Assembly (NCBI GenBank): GCA_905221605.1
Contig: CAJNDS010002763.1
Coordinates: 63,501 to 127,500 of the forward strand
Reading direction: 5' to 3'
Length of the DNA: 64,000 nt
From: Symbiodinium natans
Taxonomy: Eukaryota; Sar; Dinophyceae; Suessiales; Symbiodiniaceae
Below, in pieces: positions 57,476 through 64,000 of this stretch. The position numbers and the translations under genes were made by a program. Below the pieces are notes generated by a model. That model was given only the letters and a program-made list of their open reading frames with translations. It did no database searches and was not told the origin of the DNA. The stretch's first letter is position 1. The number at the start of each line of letters is the position of its first letter.

Positions 57476-60400
57476 GTGATGATGGCTATCTTCCGTGCCT
57501 TCTTCGTCCTGAAGGCGCCCGGCTAGGACTTCGGACGTATAGTGGGATAAAGAGTAGGCCCTTATTCTTGTTTTTAGGGTTTAGGTTCCCTTATATGCCC
57601 CTTGAAACAGGTTACCCTTGGGCCTACTATACGAAAAGCTCAGGGGGCCAGCAGGCGCCCTCCGAGGATCTTTCCGGGAGCCCGAATGTCCGGAGTGCAT
57701 CAGTCAGGCCCAATTCCAACCTTGGCAACCACGCAGCTCCCACAATCTCAGCAGCCGTCAACTTACAGTAAATAACGTGAAATAGATTTAGGGTTTAGGG
57801 TTAAGGGTTTAGGGTTTAGGGTTCCTAATTCTCTTACAAGGAAGAGTCCAAACAGACTTTCATTTCAGGGCTCTCATAACCTTGGGGGAGGGGGGTTATT
57901 GATGTTGGACATATAGGTATTTCTCAGAATCATAGACCTTGTGAAGGACCTTCACATAGAAGCAACCACCAAAAGGGTACACCTATCTTCGGAAGACGGA
58001 TGGACTCCGACCCCGAAACCCAGAAACAACTAAGTCAAGGGGTTTAGGGTTTAGGGTTTAGGGTTTAGAGTTTAGGGTTTAGGGTTTAGGGTTTAGGGTA
58101 AAGGGTAAAGGGTAAAGGGTAGTAGGGTGTAGGGTTTAGGGTTTAGGGTTTAGGGTTGTTTGGGGGGCCACTTATAAGAATTTCGGGGCTGCAGCTAGCC
58201 TTCAAACCTTACTCAACCCCCAACAATTTTGCCATACCCTCCAAACTCCGTCCGTTTTCCCACCCAAGCCTTAACGCCCCAAACTCTAAATACTAAACTC
58301 GCAACCTCAACCCCACTCCCAACCTAACATGGAGGATGCCCTTTACTCTTCAATCTCAAATTTTGGTTATACGGTGCCTTAGGGCAGCTCTGGAAGAGAC
58401 CATCCCCCCAATCCCCAAACCCTGAACCCTCAAACCTAAGCCCCTAACCTCAAGCCCTAAACCCCCAAACCCCAATTTCAAACCCCAAGCCGCAAACCCT
58501 AAACTCTAAGCCTCTAAGCCCTAAACACCCTCTCTGGCAGGCAGAGTCGTTTCCCGGCTGCGCTTCGAGAGCATGCCAACGCCATGGGCCCCTGAACCCC
58601 TCCCCCTCCTCCTTTCAGGGTTTAGGGTTTAGGGTTTAGGGTTTAGGGTTTAGGGTTTAGGGTTTAGGGTTTAGGGTTTAGGGTTTAGGGTTTAGGGTTT
58701 AGGGGTGGATTCCAGAGGTTTCAGCTCAGGGGGTCTAGGTGCTTTGGGCCATTTTGAGGGGCTTTCGGTTTTGTAGTCTGCCTCCACCCTAAACCCTCCA
58801 CCCCCAAAGCCCCAAACCCTAATCCCCAAATAAAACACCCCCACATGCACACGCTAGACCCTCCACCCTAAACCCGAAACCCGAAACCCTAAACCCTAAA
58901 CCCTAAACCCTAAACCCTAAACCCTAAACCCTAAACCCTAAACCCTAAACCCTAAACCCCAATCCCGGAGATCCCCCAAAATGGGTCCTTACCATCAGGC
59001 TCGCACAGCACAAGCTCCAGTTCTGGTTCTTCATGTTCCAGCTGATCTTCGTGGTGCTGGCCACTTGGCCTGCGCCAAATTGTTCCGGAGCTCGGGTTGA
59101 TATGCGGTTCAGGGTGTAGGGTGTAGGGTTCAGGGTTTAGGGCTTAGTGGATTTGGGGCTTCAATCCAGAGTGTATCGTTCGGATCTGCGTGCCCGTGGA
59201 GACTTGGTTTTCTCTGCCTGCTCACCGCGCTTCGCGTGCGTCGCGGTGGTGCTGAACACCCACTCGGAGGTTCATGGTACTCACTAACCAGTTATAGCTG
59301 TACTTATAACCTTATAACCCCTTAAGTGCCCTAATAATTATGGTTATAAGTGCAGTTATAAGTTTTACAGTTGTAATTGGTTAAAAAGTACCGCTAAACC
59401 CTAAACCCTAAACTTTGTCAAACCCTAAATCCTAAACCCTAAACCTTAAATTGGTACAGTGATAGTAAGTACCATGACCCTCCAAGCAACATCCACCTAA
59501 ACCCTAAACCCTAAACCCTAAACCCTAAACCCTAAACCCTAAACCCTAAACCCTAAACCCTAAACCCTAAACCCTAAACCCTAAACCCTAAACCCTAAAC
59601 CCTAAACCCTAAACCCTAAACCCTAAACCCTAATACCCTAAACCCTAAACCCTAAACCCTAAACCCTAACCCTACCCTAAACCCTAACCTAACCCTAAAC
59701 CCTAAACCAAAACCCTAAACCCTAAACCCTAAACCCTAAACCCTAAACCCTAAACCCTAAACCCTAAACCCTAAACCCTAAACCCTAAACCCTAAACCCT
59801 AAACCCTAAACCCTAAACCCAAATCCCCGCATCGCGTATAAAATCGTCATCCCCAGGTCACGACCGTCGGAAACTCCTTGCTGCACAAGTTCGAAACCCT
59901 GGTCAACGTACGCTTGGCAGCAGGTTTAGGGTTTAGGGTTTAGGGTTCAGGGTTTAGGGTTTAGGGTTTAGGGTTTAGGGTTTAGGGTTTAGGGTTTAGG
60001 GTTTAGGGCTTAGGGCTTAGGGCTTAGGGTTTAGGGTTTAGGGTTTAGGGTTTAGGGTTTAGGCTTAGGGTTAGGGCCTTGCTGCACAAGTTCGAAACCC
60101 TGGTCCAGGATGACGGGGCCCATATAGACTTCTAGGACCCAGAGTAAGTCCCTTTTTTCTTTTGTTTTGTTTTGAGGGTTTAGGGTTTAGGGGGCTACTG
60201 GGACCCAGATAGACTTGGCAGCCCAGCGATAGCCTTTTGCCCTCTTGCGTTTTGGGTTCCCGTATGAAAGTAACCACCGCCAAGACCGGTGCCCTTTCTG
60301 TAGCATGGCTACTAGTCTACCAAGTATTCAGCAAGTGTGGTTGCTGTACTTTTCTGAATTAGGCAACCCTCGAACCCCCTAAAAACCCCACAGCCCCACA

Positions 60401-63088
60401 TGGGCATTTCCCAAAATAGGGGTACCCCTTTTACAAAAGGGCACCCCTATTGATTTTCGGAAACCCCCACATCTTCTAACCCAAAACCCCGCCGAAAAAA
60501 CCCTAAACCCTAAACCCTAAACCCTAAACCCTAAACCAAAAACCCTAAACCTAAACCCTATCGACTTAAGCACAAATCGCACAAACGTGCCTGTGCAGTC
60601 CACTTGGGGACTGGGTAGGTGGCCTTTAACCTTTTTGGATGTTAGAAGGGGTTTAGGGTTTGAGTTTAGGGTTCAGGGTTTAGGGTTTTAGAATCCTTAA
60701 GCACAACTACAGAATCCCCGACTCCACTCCAAGGCCTCTCCCACCTGGCTTTCCACCCGACTTTTTGTTCTTTCTTGATAGTATGTCTCACGCCTGACGC
60801 CGGGGACATGCTTGCACAGGTCGCGCTTTAACCTTTTTGGGTCTATGGGTGTCTATCAAAATGTCTGGTCCCTTTTTTGGGTCCCTAATGGAATACGGCA
60901 CCTAAGATTTCGGGTACCCAAAAAGGGGCCGTGATTTTGACAACCACCCATGTAGAATCCCACTAGAGATGAAACGGTTCACGGCTAACCTTCTTGCGCT
61001 AGGGTATTCATCCCCTCAGTTCAAGTTAGGGTTTAGGGTTTAGGGTTTAGGGTTTAGGGTTTAGGGTTTAGGGTTTAGGGTTTAGGGTTTAGGGTTTAGG
61101 GTTTAGGGTTTAGGGTTTAGGGTTTAGGGTTTAGGGTTTAGGGAGGTTTTGGGCTTGGAGGAGTTGGGTCAGAGGGTGGGCCCTCATCCCCCTTTAGGAT
61201 TAAGGGTTTCAGGGATTTGGGTTCAGGGTTTTAGGGTTTAGGGGTTATAAAGCCATGGGAACCAAAACGGGTACCCTGGCTAATTCAATAGCTACTTGTT
61301 TTTCAGGCCCTTGAGTCTAGAGGGCTTAGGGTGTGGGACGTTTTCTAGGACCCAGAGTAGGCCCTTATTCCCTTTTTTAGGGCCCTTATCAGCCCCTTAA
61401 CAAACGAAAAACAGAGTAGCCTTTCTATTACTAGGTTACTACTCTTGGGTCACCCAAAACCCTAAACCCTAAACCCTATTGGGGAAGGGTGTAGGGTACA
61501 CCTAGTCCTTCGCCTTGAAGGAGCCCGCCTCGGTCTTCACGGTCATGGCTGCTGCTTGCCTGATTCAGGGTTTAGGGTTTAGGGTTGCTTAGGGTTGCTT
61601 AGGGTTGATTAGGGTTTAGGGGGTTTAGGGGGTTTAGGGAGTTTACGGGGTTTAGGGGGTTTAGGGGGTTTAGGGAGTTTAGGGGGTTCAGGGGGTTTAG
61701 GGGGTTCAGGGGGTTTAGGGGGTTTAGGGGGTTTAGAGGGTTTAGGGGGTTTAGGGGGTTTAGGGGGTTTAGGGGGTTTAGGGGGTTTAGGGGGTTTACC
61801 TTCTGCGAGCGTATCGTCTTCAAAGGTGGTTATTTGGACCCCCAACACTGAATTCTCACAGTTTTGGGGCTAAGCTAGGACCCGGAGTAGGCCCTTATTT
61901 CCTTTTTTTAGGGTTGGAGTTCCCTTATAATCTTCTTAAAACCAAAAAAAAAGGCACCCTTTCTTACTTCTAGGTTACTCCTGGGTCTAGTTAGGGATTT
62001 GGGTCTGGCGTATTGGCAGTTGGGGGTTCACAGAGGCTTTTACGTGTTTGGGGTTGGGGATTTCGTCTTGCCGGTTTGTGAGGCTTCTCGCGGACAGGCT
62101 TCGCCCCCCCACAGCCCTACCTAAACCCAAAAAAAGGTTTAGGGTTTAGGGTTTAGGGTTTAAGGTTTAGGGTTTAGGGTTTAGGGTTTAGGGTTTAGGG
62201 TTTAGGGTTTAGGGTTTTAGGCCAAACCCTGAACCCAGAACCTCTCAGCCCTGGACCCGGAATCACAAACACCCTTTTTCTCCTGGCTCCATGTGGGGGT
62301 TTACGAAAATCGGGGGCGCTAAAATAGACTCCCAAAAAGAAAAGATTCCCTTATAAGAAGGACCCCAATCAGGTACCCCTAAACCCTAAACCCTAAACCC
62401 TAAACCCTAAACCCTAAACCCTAAACCCTAAACCCTAAACCCTAAACCCTAAACCCTATAAAATGCGGCTCGAAGGCTTGTCGGGTTGTGGGCCTGACCT
62501 CCATTCCCTGAACCCGGAACCCACCGCTGATGCCCAAAACTCGTGAACTTTTTCCTGTGGCAGTACAAGACAATCATGGGATTCCCCCTTTTATTAGGGT
62601 GGGTTTCGGTCTTAGGGCTTAGGGTTTAGGGCTGAGGGTTTAGGGTGTAGAGATTTAGGCTTTCAACTACACTTAGTTGGCCAGAATTAGGCGGTGTGAG
62701 GATTTTGTGGGGGTGGGGGAGGGGTATGGTAGTAGGAGGACCCTGTGGATTTGCGGACAGCTTCTTGGCGTAACCAAGAATCTCCAACATACCCTGCATC
62801 TTTGGAGCATCATTGCATGCATGCTTGGTGCCTTGAAGTGCAGATCGCACATACTTCCATGCGGCTCTTGGGCCAAACCCTCAGCCGAAAATCCAAGAAC
62901 CCTCTCGAGGAAGTACCAGGCCCTCAGTAGGATGGAGGGTTTAGGGTTTAGGGTGTAGGGTTTAGGGTTTAGGGTTTAGGGTTTAGGGTTTAGGGTTTAG
63001 GGTTTAGGGTTTAGGGTGCAAATAAGGGGTTGGCGTGCCAGAGCTCCAGGAAAGCGTGCCGAACGTCACTCACTACTACATGCCACTT
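57476..63088 (+). CDS. OSCA/CSC1-type channel, RSN1_7TM membrane-domain exons
   Basis: Continuation of the channel after 52193. Exon 57476-57514 reads VMMAIFRAFFVLK. Exon 59009-59059 reads HKLQFWFFMFQLIFVVL, the TM segment that carries YFxFQ in relatives. Exon 59857-59907 reads VTTVGNSLLHKFETLVN, with a perfect CCCCAG/G acceptor and GTACGC donor. Exon 61521-61550 reads EPASVFTVMA and exon 63050-63088 reads ESVPNVTHYYMPL; together they give VFTVMA-ESVPNVTHYYM, matching the family's IF..LAES.P..THFYM. All phases are 0. Exons for TM3-5 expected between 52.2 and 57.4 kb were not identified, and the last helices should lie right of the window or in 63.1-64 kb, where I see no clear exon. Confidence 0.8.
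59262..59489. mobile_element. MITE-like element, family E, split by a CCCTAAA insert
   Basis: Left end CTCGGAGGTTCATGGTACTC, right end ACCATGACCCTCCAAG. Near the right end, AAGTACC at 59387 is followed by CCCTAAA-type DNA (about 59396-59455) and then AAGTACC again at 59467. The 7-bp repeat flanking the insert looks like a target duplication or repair scar. Confidence 0.82.
59497..59821. repeat. Longest CCCTAAA array, about 325 bp
   Basis: About 46 C-strand units with a short disordered patch (CCCTAACC, CCAAAACCC) near 59665-59712. It ends 35 bp before the OSCA exon at 59857. Confidence 0.95.
59921..60077. repeat. TTTAGGG array between two copies of an exon fragment
   Basis: About 22 G-strand units, three of them TTAGGGC. 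Immediately left is the OSCA exon 59857-59907; immediately right is a second copy of 29 bp of that exon. Confidence 0.95.
60398..60473. mobile_element. MITE-like element, family F, compact
   Basis: 76-bp hairpin-like copy: CATTTCCCAAAATAGGGGTA then CCCCTTTT against AAAAGGGCACCCCTATT and TTTTCGGAAACCCCCACAT. Confidence 0.82.
61027..61144. repeat. TTTAGGG telomere-type array
   Basis: Seventeen near-perfect G-strand heptamers in the OSCA intron between 59907 and 61521. Other arrays of 70 bp or more: 890-1040, 1498-1590, 2850-2986, 3171-3290, 3415-3510, 8590-8710, 8813-8905, 10782-10882, 20780-20915, 22735-22860, 23900-24025, 24108-24212, 27820-27885, 29648-29745, 30480-30592, 31862-31970, 32516-32617, 34047-34180, 43836-43928, 48197-48272, 48437-48535, 50775-50870, 51795-51876, 52935-53042, 58616-58702, 58865-58965, 62378-62458, 62938-63015 and 63750-63940. 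Confidence 0.95.
61345..61453 (+). mobile_element. MITE-like element, family A
   Basis: CTAGGACCCAGAGTAGGCCC perfect at the left and TAGGTTACTACTCTTGGGTC at the right. Other family A copies or parts: 27079-27144 (truncated), 40197-40283, 49433-49540, 57544-57630 and 60132-60215 (holding an internal GAGGGTTTAGGGTTTAGGG insertion). Confidence 0.85.
61613..61802. repeat. GGTTTAGGG 9-mer array
   Basis: About 20 units of GGGTTTAGG with an extra GG per heptamer, rare variants GTTCAGG, GTTTACG and GTTTAGA. Minus-strand ORFs reading NPLNPLNPL or PKPPKPPKP are translations of this array. It begins 60 bp after the OSCA exon at 61521-61550. Confidence 0.9.
61875..61990 (+). mobile_element. MITE-like element, family A, near-intact
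   Basis: CTAGGACCCGGAGTAGGCCC at the left and TAGGTTACTCCTGGGTCTAG at the right give the best inverted repeats of the family. It is a good reference copy. The central A-run is expanded to nine. Confidence 0.88.
62291..62378. mobile_element. MITE-like element, family F, right end replaced by CCCTAAA array
   Basis: ATGTGGGGGTTTACGAAAAT is intact on the left. On the right, AATCAGGTACCCCTA passes directly into a 75-bp CCCTAAA array instead of the expected TTTTCGTAAACC tip. Confidence 0.82.
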
Positions 63089-63242
63089 GCCTGCTTCACC
63101 AGTGCACGAAACCGAAAACTCTAAGCCCTAAGCCAAAGCCCTAAACCCTAAACCCAAAACCCAAAACCCAAAACCCTACACCCTAAACCCTAAACCCCAA
63201 ACCCCAAACCCTAAACCCTAAACCCTAAACCCCAACCCTATA

Positions 63243-63345
63243 CTTTGGGATGTCCCCCCTTATACTAACAGTCCTTGATAGGGATTAGAGTAGGGAATAC
63301 CATTATACTTATCAAGGACTGTTAGTACAAGGGGGAACATCCCAA
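63243..63345 (+). mobile_element. MITE-like element, family B, near-intact
   Basis: Long palindrome: TTGGGATGTCCCCCCTTATA, CTAACAGTCCTTGATAGGGA, then the inverse TATCAAGGACTGTTAGTACA and AGGGGGAACATCCCAA. The best family B copy. A partial copy lies at 16142-16230 and a single left tip at 26609-26632. Confidence 0.88.
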
Positions 63346-64000
63346 CCCTAAACCAAAGAACAAGAGCCAATAACTGTCTCCATCTTCGGCTCACGAAACT
63401 CACATCGAATCCTCGGCCCCCCTAAACCCTAAACCCTAAACCCTAAACCCTAAACCCTAAACCCTAAACCCTAAACCCTAAACCCTAAACCATATGAAGG
63501 GCATCAGTACCTTCACCTTGTGAGACTTTGGGCCGTGAAAGGCTCAGTGGTTGAAGAGTGTCAGGGTTTTAGCTTACCGGGTTCTTAGCTTAGCCCTATA
63601 AGCTATACAAAAACAGGAAACCTAGGCCCTAGACCATAGACCTTAAGCCCTAAGCCCTGACTAGGGTTCTTCGCTAGAGGTTTCAGAGACCCTCAGGGAA
63701 GTGCAGATGAGTGCTCTACCGCTTCCACCTGGAACCCCAGAAAGGTACCCTAAGCCCTGCGCCCTAAACCCTAAACCTTAAACCCTAAACCCTAAGCCCT
63801 AAACCCTAAACCCTAAACCCTAAGCCCTAAACCCTAAACCCTAAAACCCTAAACCCTAAACCCTAGACCCTAGACCCTAGACCCTAAACCCTAAACCCTA
63901 AACCCTAAAACCCTAAACCCTAAACCCTAAACCTGGATAGATGGAGGGGGCGGCGTAGGGTTCAGAGGGCTGGTGTACGGAAAGAAGCCCTAAACCCTAA

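Larger units (their letters stand above)
1..64000. repeat. Interspersed telomere-type heptamer arrays (TTTAGGG/CCCTAAA) across the window
   Basis: Arrays of 2 to about 45 heptamers occur every few hundred bases in both orientations from end to end, separated by 50-400 bp of unique DNA. They lie inside introns of every gene read here, often within 10-40 bases of an exon, and between genes. Long arrays are listed separately. Stretches without an exon, element or tandem repeat listed here hold short arrays, degenerate heptamers (GGGTTCAGG, CCTGAACCC, CTAAGCCC) and unique sequence in which I recognise nothing. This is not a chromosome end: orientation flips dozens of times and conserved exons lie throughout. 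The heptamer is the plant/algal/dinoflagellate telomere type; how it was dispersed is inference. Confidence 0.95.

Noticed and set aside
61599-61848. NPLNPLNPL and PKPPKPPKP ORFs
   Set aside because: Readings of the GGTTTAGGG 9-mer array.
1-64000. The window as a chromosome end or subtelomere
   Set aside because: Arrays flip orientation dozens of times, neither edge is a long one-way array, and conserved genes with in-phase exons lie throughout. Subtelomeric position cannot be excluded but is not shown.
1-64000. CRISPR array or bacterial origin
   Set aside because: Repeats of 7-9 bp without constant-length spacers, spliced eukaryotic genes and no cas genes.

Overview
Eukaryotic nuclear DNA, most likely from a dinoflagellate. 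Three observations support this: (1) the coding parts are tiny exons of about 9-90 bp that join in phase only if introns start with GC as well as GT and end in AG, usually followed by G, which is the dinoflagellate habit; (2) a SecY translocase resembling plastid/bacterial forms is encoded in a spliced nuclear setting; (3) the repeat TTTAGGG/CCCTAAA, the telomere repeat known from plants, many algae and dinoflagellates, fills the window in both orientations. The species cannot be named from the sequence. I see no operons, Shine-Dalgarno sites, rRNA or CRISPR. Nearly all long ORFs are translations of the telomere-type repeat (NPKPQTL or GFRVWGLGF patterns) or shadows; the real proteins are in fragments too short to stand out as ORFs.

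Layout. 2.25-8.4 kb, + strand: 3' part of secY, from the loop before TM9 to TM10. 8.73-10.25 kb, +: a small phase-consistent gene for a single-pass membrane protein of about 68 residues. 10.52-10.74 kb, - strand: the last two exons of a convergent gene. 11.5-29.9 kb, +: a DEAH/RHA-family helicase whose RecA2 domain (motifs IV-VI) can be read across nine well-joined exons (22.67-29.86 kb); Walker A, the DEAH box and the HA2/OB end were not found. 34.8-63.1 kb and probably beyond the right edge, +: an OSCA/CSC1/TMEM63-type (DUF221/RSN1_7TM) channel in at least 20 exons. A 0.8-kb repeat-free block at 14.35-15.13 kb and a 0.9-kb block at 54.7-55.6 kb carry unidentified coding-like or tandem sequence.

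Introns and spacers hold well over a hundred short telomere-type arrays plus at least ten families of 80-160 bp terminal-inverted-repeat elements (MITE-like), several of which end abruptly at a telomere-type array or have one inside. Locally homogenised variants (CCCCAAA, TTTCAGGG, CCCTAAG, GGGTTTATA, GGTTTAGGG, GGGTTCATA) show repeated expansion of mutated units. The picture is a gene region whose introns have been colonised by telomere-like DNA and small non-autonomous elements while exons and splice phases are kept.
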